The notes under the pieces are model-generated. The model did no database searches. It had not been told where the DNA came from and saw nothing but the letters and a program-made list of their open reading frames with translations. This document shows positions 28,405 to 36,093 of a DNA stretch of 64,000 bases, piece after piece. Each line of letters starts with the position of its first letter. Positions within the stretch are counted from its first letter, which is position 1. The stretch comes from Pseudomonas parasichuanensis (GTDB lineage Bacteria; Pseudomonadota; Gammaproteobacteria; Pseudomonadales; Pseudomonadaceae), in NCBI RefSeq assembly GCF_021601385.1, contig NZ_BQHO01000032.1, positions 1-64,000 on the forward strand, in the 5' to 3' direction. The position numbers and the translations under genes are program-made.

Positions 28405-30575
28405 GCCACCTCCCGGGTCAGGTCGTAGGCGGCCTGCTGCTCGCTGGCCTGTTCGGCGAGGGCCTGCTGCAGCACGTCGCCAGTGATGATGCCGCGGGCG
28501 ATCAGGTGTTCGCCCAGGCTCTGGGTCTCGGGGTCGAAGTCGATCAGCGCCTGGTTGAACAGGGTCGCCGGCACCATGCCGCGCACCTGCAGCAGGGTGC
28601 CGAGCATGACCTGGTGGGTGCTGACTTTCTCCAGCAGTTCGGCATCATCCTGGTGGCGCTCCAGTACCTTGAGCATCTGGCGGGTCTCGGGCTTCTGCCA
28701 GGGGCTGGGGTAGTGGTAGCGCAGGCCCAGGGTGACCCGGCCCTGAGGGGCCAGGCGGGCACGCACCGGGCGCTTGAGTTGCCGGCTGATTACCCCCAGC
28801 GAAACCTGGCTGACCGGGCTTTCGCTGGCCAGTACCAGGGTGTCGCCGTCTTCGTCGACCGGCAACACGCCGTAGTGGGTGGCCAGCTTGCGTGGCAGCT
28901 TCTCGATCAGCTGCGGGCTGAGCTTGAACGGGTTGAGAGGGGCCCACGGCAGGTCGAGCTGCTCGGCCAGGGTCTCGACCAGCTGCTCGCTGGTCAGCCA
29001 GCCGCGCAGCAACAGTTCGCGGCCCAGGCGCCGGCGCACCGGGCTAGTGATGGCCTGGTGCAGTTGCTCCTCGCTGAGCAGCCCTTTTTCCACCAGGCGC
29101 TGGCCCAGCGGCGTGCGCGCGGGCGCGGCAAGGGCGGGGAACTCGTGGGTGGTCTTGTCCCAGGCCACCCGCCGCGAGTCACCCATCTCCATCACTTGGC
29201 GCAGGGCACGCAGGTTGGCGAAGAAATTGACGAAGTTGCTCCACATCATCCGCGGCGCCGACAAAAGCCCCTCGAAGATGCCGTAGTAGCGGGTGACGAA
29301 CCAGCCGCGCTGGAACAGGCGGTTGACCAGCAGCAAGCCGTTGAGCCAGAGCAGTACGCTGAGCAGGCGGCTGTCGCTAAGAATCGACATGAAGCGCCAC
29401 GAGTCCGGGGCGATCACGGTGACCAGCCACATGGCCAGCAGCACCAGCAGTAACAGGTTGACCAAGAAACTCAGCAGGTAGGCGAACAGCCCGCGGCGAT
29501 CACGCCAGAGGAAATAGTTGAGCGCGCCGGTACGGCTCCAGCCGAGGTTGCTGGTGCCCTGGAAGACGATGCCGACGATCCATCGCGACTTCTGGCGGAT
29601 GGCATGCTGCCAGTCACGGGGGAAGTGCTCGCGCACGCAGATCACCTGGGCGAACGCGCGGCTCATGCCGGGGCGCCACTCCTGCTTGAGCGCCAGGGCC
29701 GGGTCAGTGATGGAGTAGCGGGCGAAGATGCACTTCATGCCCTTTTGCTTGAGCCTGAAACCGATGTCGTAGTCTTCGGTCAGCGACTGTACGTCGAAGG
29801 CGATGCCGTCGCCGTCTTCGAGCAGGGCACTGATCGCCCGCCGGCTGAAGCAGGTGCCTACGCCGGCGCTGGGTACCTGGCCGGTGAGCGCCTCGCGCAC
29901 GATCACGTCCTTGCCGTGGTTTTCGGCGAACTCGTCGACGTAGTGCCCGGCGGTGAAACCTTTCCATTCCGGGGCGTAGGGGTACACCGGGATCTGGATC
30001 ATGTCTTTGTTGGGCAACAGGTAGTTGAACAGCCGCAGTTCCATGGGCGAGATGACGTCTTCGGCGTCATGCAGGATGAAACCGGCGAACTCGATGCGCG
30101 CGTCCTGCTGGAAGCGCAGGATGGCGTCGATGATGTTGTTCAGGCAGTCGGCCTTGCTGGTGGGGCCGGGGCGCGCGCACACCACCTTGTGCACGTTGGG
30201 GTAGTGCAGGCACACGGCATCGACGTCGGCCTGGGTTTGCGGATCGTTGGGGTAGGTGCCGACGAAGATCTGGTAGTTCTCGTAGTCGATGGTCGAGGCC
30301 GCCAGGCGGGCCATTTCGCCAACCACGCCGACTTCGTTCCAGGCCGGGACCATGATTGCCAGGGGCTTTTCCGGCACCTCGAACAGGCGCTTTTCGTCGG
30401 CCTTCTCATATTTGTCGTAGATACGAAAGCGCCGGATCAGCTTGCGGCCCCAATAGCACAGGTCGATGAACAAGTCGTCCAGGCCGAGCAGGAACATCAG
30501 CGAGGCCAGGATGATGGCAATGATCTTCAGGCCGAACAGCACATAGGTGAGGAAATCGATGAAGGCCAGGCTCAT
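28401..30575 (-). CDS. nfrB: NfrB-like membrane glycosyltransferase with c-di-GMP-binding MshEN domain
   Basis: The 724-residue inner-membrane GT2 synthase has catalytic Asp residues at HDAED (170 and 173), TED at 266-268 and the QxxRW motif at 328-332, with membrane helices at both ends of the catalytic domain. Residues 516-539 fit the MshEN c-di-GMP-binding consensus (RLG, GW, L and a final Q at the expected spacing), with related repeats around 490 and near the C terminus. In E. coli NfrB polymerises ManNAc from UDP-ManNAc when c-di-GMP is bound. It is coupled by 4-bp overlaps to wecB and nfrA. Confidence 0.9.
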   Translation of the reverse strand: MSLAFIDFLTYVLFGLKIIAIILASLMFLLGLDDLFIDLCYWGRKLIRRFRIYDKYEKADEKRLFEVPEKPLAIMVPAWNEVGVVGEMARLAASTIDYENYQIFVGTYPNDPQTQADVDAVCLHYPNVHKVVCARPGPTSKADCLNNIIDAILRFQQDARIEFAGFILHDAEDVISPMELRLFNYLLPNKDMIQIPVYPYAPEWKGFTAGHYVDEFAENHGKDVIVREALTGQVPSAGVGTCFSRRAISALLEDGDGIAFDVQSLTEDYDIGFRLKQKGMKCIFARYSITDPALALKQEWRPGMSRAFAQVICVREHFPRDWQHAIRQKSRWIVGIVFQGTSNLGWSRTGALNYFLWRDRRGLFAYLLSFLVNLLLLVLLAMWLVTVIAPDSWRFMSILSDSRLLSVLLWLNGLLLVNRLFQRGWFVTRYYGIFEGLLSAPRMMWSNFVNFFANLRALRQVMEMGDSRRVAWDKTTHEFPALAAPARTPLGQRLVEKGLLSEEQLHQAITSPVRRRLGRELLLRGWLTSEQLVETLAEQLDLPWAPLNPFKLSPQLIEKLPRKLATHYGVLPVDEDGDTLVLASESPVSQVSLGVISRQLKRPVRARLAPQGRVTLGLRYHYPSPWQKPETRQMLKVLERHQDDAELLEKVSTHQVMLGTLLQVRGMVPATLFNQALIDFDPETQSLGEHLIARGIITGDVLQQALAEQASEQQAAYDLTREVA

Positions 30576-31726
30576 GCGTTGGCTCGCTGGGTGCTTTGTT
30601 CTGCGAACCAGCGGCTCAGGCGCTGGGCAATGCGCTCGCTGGCGTGGCCGTCACCGAACGGGGTGAACACCTGGGCCATGCGCGCATAGGCGTCGGGGTC
30701 GTCGAGCAGTTGGCTGGTTTCGTGGACGATACGTTCGGTCAGGGTGCCGACCAGCTTCACCGTACCGCCCTTGAGTACGGCGGGGCGCTCGGTGACCTTG
30801 CGCAGGACCAGCACCGGCTTGCCCAGGGCGGGGGCTTCTTCCTGCACGCCCCCGGAGTCGGTGAGGATCACATGGGCACGGTTCATCAGCCAGACAAAGT
30901 GCGGGTAATCCTGGGGGGCGACCAGGTGGATGTTTTCGCGGCCGGACAGCACGCTGTACACCGCATGCTGCACCTGCGGGTTGAGGTGCACCGGATACAG
31001 AAACTGCACATCCGGGTAGCGCAGGGCGAGTTCTGCCAGGGCCAGGCAGATGCGTTCGAAGCCGCTGCCGAAGTTCTCCCGACGATGGCCGGTGATCAGC
31101 ACCATGCGCTGGTCATCGCGCAAGACGTTCAGCGGTGATTCGGCAGCAGGGCGCCAGTTTTCCCGCTGCAGTTTGTCGCGCATCCACAACAAGGCGTCGA
31201 TCACCGTGTTGCCGGTGACTTCGATGTGCTCCGGCGGCACGCCTTCGCGGATCAGGTTGGCGTCGGAGTCGCGGGTGGGGGTGAAGTGCAGGTCGGCGAG
31301 CACCCCGGTCAGGCGCCGGTTGGCTTCCTCGGGCCAGGGTTGCTGCAGGTTGCCGGTGCGCAGGCCGGCTTCGACGTGGCCGATGGGGATGTGCCGGTGG
31401 AAGGCGGCCAGGGAGGCGATGAAACTGGTGGTGGTGTCGCCATGCACCAGCACGATATCGGGCCTGGTCTGCTCATAGGCGCGGTCGAGCTTGTCCAGCA
31501 GGTCGCGGGCCAGGCCGTTGAGGGTCTGGTTCTGGGTCATCACCTTGAGGTCCTGGTCGACCTGCAGGCCAAAGGCGGTGAGCACTTGTTCGAGCATCTC
31601 GCGGTGCTGGCCGGTGGAGCAGATGTGCAGGTCGACCTCGGGCCAGGTGCGCAGCACCCGGGCCAGCGGGGCCATCTTGATCGCCTCAGGGCGGGTACCG
31701 AATACCATCATGACGGTGTAGGCCAT
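30572..31726 (-). CDS. wecB: UDP-N-acetylglucosamine 2-epimerase (non-hydrolysing)
   Basis: The 384-residue protein opens with VMMVFGTRPEAIKMAPL, the WecB family signature, and includes GHVEAGLRTGN and LTDSGGVQEEAP, which bind substrate and UDP. It interconverts UDP-GlcNAc and UDP-ManNAc, the sugar donor of the NfrB synthase. It is the first gene of the wecB-nfrB-nfrA-ybcH-like operon, with a 4-bp overlap to nfrB. Having the epimerase in the operon makes the cluster self-sufficient for its precursor. Confidence 0.93.
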   Translation of the reverse strand: MAYTVMMVFGTRPEAIKMAPLARVLRTWPEVDLHICSTGQHREMLEQVLTAFGLQVDQDLKVMTQNQTLNGLARDLLDKLDRAYEQTRPDIVLVHGDTTTSFIASLAAFHRHIPIGHVEAGLRTGNLQQPWPEEANRRLTGVLADLHFTPTRDSDANLIREGVPPEHIEVTGNTVIDALLWMRDKLQRENWRPAAESPLNVLRDDQRMVLITGHRRENFGSGFERICLALAELALRYPDVQFLYPVHLNPQVQHAVYSVLSGRENIHLVAPQDYPHFVWLMNRAHVILTDSGGVQEEAPALGKPVLVLRKVTERPAVLKGGTVKLVGTLTERIVHETSQLLDDPDAYARMAQVFTPFGDGHASERIAQRLSRWFAEQSTQRANA

Positions 31727-31924
31727 CGTCTAACTCCTCGTTCGATTCCCTGGACGAAGTTGTAGGACAAAGCGCTTCTTGCGAATGATTGATACAAGCA
31801 GCCGCAGGCGTGATTGTCCAATGGGCGGGCGCCGACGGTCGGTGAGGTTTCACAACTTATTACAGGCTATTTCCAATGGCCCATATTTTGTTATGTTGTA
31901 GCTCTTTCACGTTCGGAGCTGCAC

Positions 31925-32362
31925 ATGCAAGGCAAGGCCCGCAAGATCGTCCAGGCCATCCTCTACGAGGCCATCGCCGTGGCGTGCGTGGCCCCGGCGC
32001 TGGAGCTGGCGTTCGGCGCCGGCATGGCTGAATCGGCGGTGCTGTCGATGCTCATGTCGGCCATCGCCATGAGCTGGAACATGGCCTTCAACTGGGCCTT
32101 CGAACGCTGGGAAGCGCGCCAGCCGCAACGCAGCCGCACCTTCCTGCGCCGACTGTTGCATGCCCTGGGTTTCGAGGGTGGGCTGGTGCTGATCCTGCTG
32201 CCGCTGGTGGCGTACTGGCTGGGTATCAGCCTGTGGGCGGCGCTGGTCACCAACCTGGCGTTGTTCGTGTTCTTCTTTGTGTATGCCTTTGTCTTCCAGT
32301 GGGGCTTCGACAAAGTGTTCGATGTGCCTGTATCGGCACAGGAAGTCCAGAAAGGGTGTTGA
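31925..32362 (+). CDS. PACE-family efflux transporter (AceI-like)
   Basis: The 145-residue protein has four predicted membrane helices arranged as two tandem BTP-type units (KARKIVQAILYEAIAV and RRLLHALGFEGGLVL), with the conserved early Glu (LYEAIA). This matches proteobacterial antimicrobial compound efflux proteins, which export biocides such as chlorhexidine or short diamines. ATG 31925 fits the family N terminus (MQGKARK); the open frame further upstream does not. Confidence 0.88.
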   Translation: MQGKARKIVQAILYEAIAVACVAPALELAFGAGMAESAVLSMLMSAIAMSWNMAFNWAFERWEARQPQRSRTFLRRLLHALGFEGGLVLILLPLVAYWLGISLWAALVTNLALFVFFFVYAFVFQWGFDKVFDVPVSAQEVQKGC

Positions 32363-32692
32363 GACGCGTGGTCCACGAGCTGGCCATTTGTGTCGAATGA
32401 TGGAACTTCACCTCCCTGTTTCAAAGTGGCACCGCTCAGGCCTTCTTTGCGCCAATCCCTTGGCCTCAGGGCTTCAATGCCAATGCGGTTTGAAAAGCGC
32501 TTGGCGTTGAGCGCTGCTGAGCAATCAAGCAGCCCCTGTTGGTGGCTTGTAGGATCTTTCTGAAACTTGTTTGAGGCCTCAACTTTGGCTTGATGCCCTA
32601 CAGCCGATGCTCCAGTTTCACCCTCCTTGAACGTGTGTTCGGCCCTCTGACGAACTCAGAACGGCCCCGCATTAACCGGCAAGGAGCTATCA
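32363..32692. other. Non-coding stretch with no recognised feature
   Basis: I see no convincing ORF, RNA or terminator in these 330 bases between the PACE gene and the small type VI-associated ORF. Base composition is closer to neutral GC than the flanking genes, so it may be decayed sequence. Confidence 0.5.
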
Positions 32693-32827
32693 ATGCACCA
32701 CTCGTACACAGCTGTTGCCCCGTGCAGCGATTTGTTCGCATTGAACGACGACTATCCCTGCGTGCGATGCCTTAAGAGAGCGCAAGCCAGCGCCCAAGGC
32801 TTCGTACCAAGGGAGCCGCGCCCATGA
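32693..32827 (+). CDS. Small ORF (44 residues) coupled to a type VI adaptor gene
   Basis: ATG 32693 has GGAG six bases upstream, and the stop codon overlaps the next start as ATGA. These two features argue for a translated gene. The C-terminal part (YPCVRCLKRAQASAQGFVPR) has a CxxC motif and resembles, from memory, the last residues of some VgrG spike proteins, so it could be a trimmed vgrG tail that gained a start. I do not recognise a stand-alone family. Confidence 0.5.
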   Translation: MHHSYTAVAPCSDLFALNDDYPCVRCLKRAQASAQGFVPREPRP

Positions 32828-33594
32828 TCGCCCCGCACATCGCCCAGTGGCTGGCGCTGCTCGAACACGGCTGCGCAAGCGGCGACGACCGTTACCTGCA
32901 CATCCTTCTCGACCAGGCCGCCAGCCATCGCCCGTGGCGGCCCAGCGTGATGAGCGTGGAACCGCCGCTGGCCTGGTGTTCGCTGTTCGACGGCCTGCCC
33001 GAAGCGGCCGCCCGCGACCTGGCGCCGTTGCTGGTACGCGTCGACCTGGCGCAGCCGCTGCAGCGGCATTGGCTGCAGGGCGTGCTGCAGGCCACCGATG
33101 GCCAGGCGCAGCTGCTGGCGCTGCGCTCGCACTGGCCGTTCGAGGCGCTGGCCAGGCACCTTGGCCGTTGCCTGGAGGCACGCCTGGGTGGCGTTACCGG
33201 GCTGCTGCGCTACTACGACCCACGGCTGTTCCCACTGCTGTTCAGCCATGTGCTGCACCCCGAGCAACAGCAGCACTGGCTAAGGCCGGCGGTGTTCTGG
33301 AGCTGGCTGGACCGGGATGGTCAGGGCCAGCGCCTTGCCGGAACGGATGACATACCCGGCCCCCTGGAACGCTTCGAACCCATTGAGCTGAGCGACCACC
33401 AGGTGGACATCCTGGGGTGTGCCAGCGATGTCACCCTGGGCATGGACGCGTTCACAGCAGCGTGCCCTGCCGATTGGGGGGCGGAGCGCCGTTTCCAGGC
33501 CAGCTACAGCGCCATGCTCGCCGCCAGCCAGGCGGGCGTCTGGCGTGATGACGAGCGCCAGGCCTACACCCTGGAGCGACTGCGTGATGCGTGA
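32824..33594 (+). CDS. DUF4123-domain type VI secretion adaptor protein
   Basis: The 256-residue protein shows the DUF4123 pattern: an early YLHILLDQ segment, SLFDGLPE, HWPFEALARHL, then LLRYYDPRLFPLLF and an FWSWLDRDG region. Such Tap/TEC adaptors load effectors onto VgrG spikes. No vgrG or PAAR gene is intact nearby, so the gene appears orphaned. Translation is coupled to the preceding 44-codon ORF through ATGA and to the following gene by proximity. Confidence 0.8.
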   Translation: MIAPHIAQWLALLEHGCASGDDRYLHILLDQAASHRPWRPSVMSVEPPLAWCSLFDGLPEAAARDLAPLLVRVDLAQPLQRHWLQGVLQATDGQAQLLALRSHWPFEALARHLGRCLEARLGGVTGLLRYYDPRLFPLLFSHVLHPEQQQHWLRPAVFWSWLDRDGQGQRLAGTDDIPGPLERFEPIELSDHQVDILGCASDVTLGMDAFTAACPADWGAERRFQASYSAMLAASQAGVWRDDERQAYTLERLRDA

Positions 33595-33628
33595 TGAATC
33601 GGGCCAATACAGCACAGGGAGCAATGAC

Positions 33629-34150
33629 ATGAGCAAAAGCATGAGAGCCAGCTTCGTCGCAGTCCTTATTGGCGCGCTGACCGGCATGCTGGGTGTTCAT
33701 GAAAGCCGGGCCAGCACCATTGAAGGCATCAACCACACCCACTGGGCGATCAATCGCTTCAGCGTGGAGGGGCGTTCGGGGATCGACATCATCGGTCCTT
33801 ATCAAGGGGGTGGAGGAGGGTGCTGTTATAGCGCGCCAGAGCGGTGGGTGCCGGGGATGATGGTGCGTGTGGATTGGGAGAGCGGTGTTGGCAGTTCGGC
33901 GGGGTTCCCAGGTTACGCTGACCGAGATAAATATCTGGCGTGGCGCGATGCTGGAAGAGCCCAGAAGCGCCTGCACAGCAAAACTGTCCCCGTCCCCGAC
34001 TACACCGGCCAAGGCACCTGCGGCATCACCGTGCACTTCCTGCCCTGCGACGACATCCAGGTCACCACCTCCTGCTACGCCTATGGCAGCCCCGAATATC
34101 CGATCAAGACCCCACTAGAGCTGCCGGAGCCTCAGTCATGCCCGCAGTGA
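33629..34150 (+). CDS. DUF3304-type exported protein, possibly type VI effector- or immunity-associated
   Basis: The 173-residue protein has a signal-like N terminus (SFVAVLIGALTGMLG) and core motifs of DUF3304: INHTHWAINRFSV, a GGGGGCCY turn and GTCGITVHFLPCDDI, with several cysteines. I chose ATG 33629 because AGGGA lies eight bases upstream; an in-frame ATG at 33587 would overlap the adaptor gene. DUF3304 genes often sit beside VgrG/DUF4123 genes; their function is not established. Confidence 0.75.
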   Translation: MSKSMRASFVAVLIGALTGMLGVHESRASTIEGINHTHWAINRFSVEGRSGIDIIGPYQGGGGGCCYSAPERWVPGMMVRVDWESGVGSSAGFPGYADRDKYLAWRDAGRAQKRLHSKTVPVPDYTGQGTCGITVHFLPCDDIQVTTSCYAYGSPEYPIKTPLELPEPQSCPQ

Positions 34151-34245
34151 AAAGCCTCCGACTGGTATCGACCCCTTACGAGCGAAGTCGATTTACCCGT
34201 CGAGGTGTTGACTTCCGATAACCGTGCAGGATAAGTTCCCGACCC

Positions 34246-34314
34246 ATGAACACATTCCCGCACCTGCGCACCGGCAACATTATTATTACCTCCATTATCG
34301 GATTGGCGGGCTAG
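34246..34314 (+). CDS. ilvA leader peptide (22 residues), Ile/Thr-rich
   Basis: This very short ORF encodes a peptide with NIIITSIIG in its second half: five Ile codons in a seven-residue span, plus three Thr codons in the peptide. It ends 15 bases before a strong hairpin with a T-rich tail and lies just upstream of ilvA, whose end product is isoleucine. The arrangement is that of ribosome-mediated attenuation, where stalling on scarce Ile-tRNA would prevent terminator formation. Confidence 0.8.
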   Translation: MNTFPHLRTGNIIITSIIGLAG

Positions 34315-34329
34315 CGCGTACGTGCACCG

Positions 34330-34362
34330 AACCCGCCCTGGAGGCGGGTTTCTTCTCTCTGA
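34330..34362 (+). terminator. Attenuator hairpin in the ilvA leader
   Basis: AACCCGCC pairs perfectly with GGCGGGTT across a five-base loop and is followed by TCTTCTCTCT. Position between the leader peptide and ilvA indicates an attenuator rather than a gene-end terminator. Confidence 0.75.
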
Positions 34363-34397
34363 CTCCTGGGCAACATCAAGAAAACCAGGAGTCATCG

Positions 34398-35954
34398 ATG
34401 ACCAATCTGAGCACCAGCCCCCGTACCACGCCCCAGCAACTGCTGTCCGAGCAGGTGCGCCGTATTCTTGGCGCACCGGTGTACGACCTGGCCATCGAGA
34501 CCCCATTGCAACCGGCCCAGGCGCTGTCAGCCACCCTCGGCAACGCGGTGCTGCTCAAGCGTGAAGACCTGCAACCGACGTTCTCGTTCAAGATCCGTGG
34601 CGCCTACACCCGCCTGTCACGCCTGACCGACGCCCAGCGCGAGCGTGGGGTGATCACCGCATCGGCGGGCAACCACGCCCAGGGCGTAGCCATGGCGGCC
34701 TCGCACCTGGGCATCAAGGCCACCATCGTCATGCCCACCACCACGCCCTCGCTCAAGGTTGAAGGCGTGCGCTCGCGTGGCGGCCATGTGGTGCTGCATG
34801 GCGAGAGCTTCCCCCATGCACTGGCCCATGCGCTGGCCCTGGCCGACCAGGACGGCGCCACCTTCGTGCCACCGTTCGATGACCCGGACGTGATCGCCGG
34901 CCAAGGTACCGTGGCCATGGAGATCCTGCGCCAGCACCCTGGCCCGTTGCACGCGATCTTCGTGCCGGTGGGCGGCGGCGGGCTGATCGCCGGCATTGCC
35001 GCCTATGTGAAGTACCTGCGCCCGGAGGTGAAGGTGATCGGAGTGGAACCGGCCGACTCCAACTGCCTGCAAGCCGCGCTGGCAGCCGGTGAGCGGGTGA
35101 TCCTGCCTCAGGTGGGGACCTTTGCCGACGGCGTGGCGGTGGCGCAAATCGGTGCCCACTGCTTCGAACTGTGCCGGCATTTCGTCGACGAGGTGGTAAC
35201 GGTGGGCAACGACGAGCTGTGCGCGGCGATCAAGGACATCTACGACGACACCCGCTCGATCACCGAACCCTCGGGTGCCCTGGCCGTCGCCGGGATCAAG
35301 AAGTACGTGGCCCGCGAGGGGCTGCAGGGGCAAGTGCTGGTGGCCATCGACTCCGGTGCCAACGTCAACTTCGACCGCCTGCGCCATGTGGCCGAGCGTG
35401 CCGAGCTGGGTGAGCAGCGCGAGGCTGTGATCGCCGTAACCATCCCCGAGCAGCCGGGCAGTTTCCGGGCGTTCTGCCAGGCCCTGGGCAAGCGCCAGAT
35501 CACCGAGTTCAACTATCGCTATTACCCCGGCAAGGAGGCACGGCTGTTCGTCGGCGTGCAGACCCACCCGCAGCATGACCCGCGCGAGCAGTTGCTGGCG
35601 AGCCTGGTCGGGCAGGGTTACCAGGTGCTGGACCTGACCGACAACGAACTGGCCAAGCTGCACGTGCGCCACACCGTTGGCGGGCACGCCGCGCCGGGGG
35701 CGAACGAGAAGGTGCTGCGTTTCGAATTCCCCGAGCGGCCCGGGGCGTTGCTGGGCTTCCTCGAACGCCTGGGCAAGCGCTGGAACATCAGCCTGTTCCA
35801 CTATCGCAACCATGGCGCGGCAGAAGCGCGGGTGTTCGCCGCGCTGGAGGTGCCGGATGACGAGCTGCAAGGGCTGCCGGCGGCGCTCGACGCGATGGGC
35901 TACCGCTACTGGGACGAAACCGACAACCCGGCATACCGCCTGTTCCTGGGGTGA
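34398..35954 (+). CDS. ilvA: Biosynthetic threonine ammonia-lyase
   Basis: The 518-residue PLP enzyme has the cofactor Lys65 in FSFKIRGAY and the phosphate-binding GGGGL loop, followed by two ACT-like regulatory repeats (EQPGSFRAFCQALG and ERPGALLGFLERLG) in the last 170 residues. It deaminates threonine to 2-oxobutanoate for isoleucine synthesis, and the ACT domains imply feedback control by Ile and Val. The preceding leader peptide and attenuator add transcriptional control by charged tRNA. ATG 34398 has AGGAG ten bases upstream. Confidence 0.93.
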   Translation: MTNLSTSPRTTPQQLLSEQVRRILGAPVYDLAIETPLQPAQALSATLGNAVLLKREDLQPTFSFKIRGAYTRLSRLTDAQRERGVITASAGNHAQGVAMAASHLGIKATIVMPTTTPSLKVEGVRSRGGHVVLHGESFPHALAHALALADQDGATFVPPFDDPDVIAGQGTVAMEILRQHPGPLHAIFVPVGGGGLIAGIAAYVKYLRPEVKVIGVEPADSNCLQAALAAGERVILPQVGTFADGVAVAQIGAHCFELCRHFVDEVVTVGNDELCAAIKDIYDDTRSITEPSGALAVAGIKKYVAREGLQGQVLVAIDSGANVNFDRLRHVAERAELGEQREAVIAVTIPEQPGSFRAFCQALGKRQITEFNYRYYPGKEARLFVGVQTHPQHDPREQLLASLVGQGYQVLDLTDNELAKLHVRHTVGGHAAPGANEKVLRFEFPERPGALLGFLERLGKRWNISLFHYRNHGAAEARVFAALEVPDDELQGLPAALDAMGYRYWDETDNPAYRLFLG

Positions 35955-36006
35955 GAAGGTATTTTGAATTTGTGTTCAGGCTGATACCGCCGGGGCTGCT
36001 GCGCAG

Positions 36007-36060
36007 CCCTTTCGCGACACGAGGCCGCTCCTACAGGTGATCGCGATATCTGTAGGCGCG
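36007..36060. repeat. Degenerate REP pair, CGGCCTTG-like
   Basis: CGAGGCCGCTCCTACAGGTG is followed by a partial inverted copy (CTGTAGGCGCGGCGCC). The right half has diverged. Confidence 0.6.
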
Positions 36061-36093
36061 GCGCCAGCATTGTCAGTCAGTGCGAAGGTGCAC

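Noticed and set aside
32640-32692. Possible intact vgrG upstream of the 44-codon ORF
   Set aside because: In-frame sequence upstream of 32693 gives no VgrG-like residues, so only a tail-like fragment can be argued.
32590-32775. 61-codon frame before the type VI adaptor
   Set aside because: It has no ribosome site and conflicts with the better supported ORF at 32693 in another frame.
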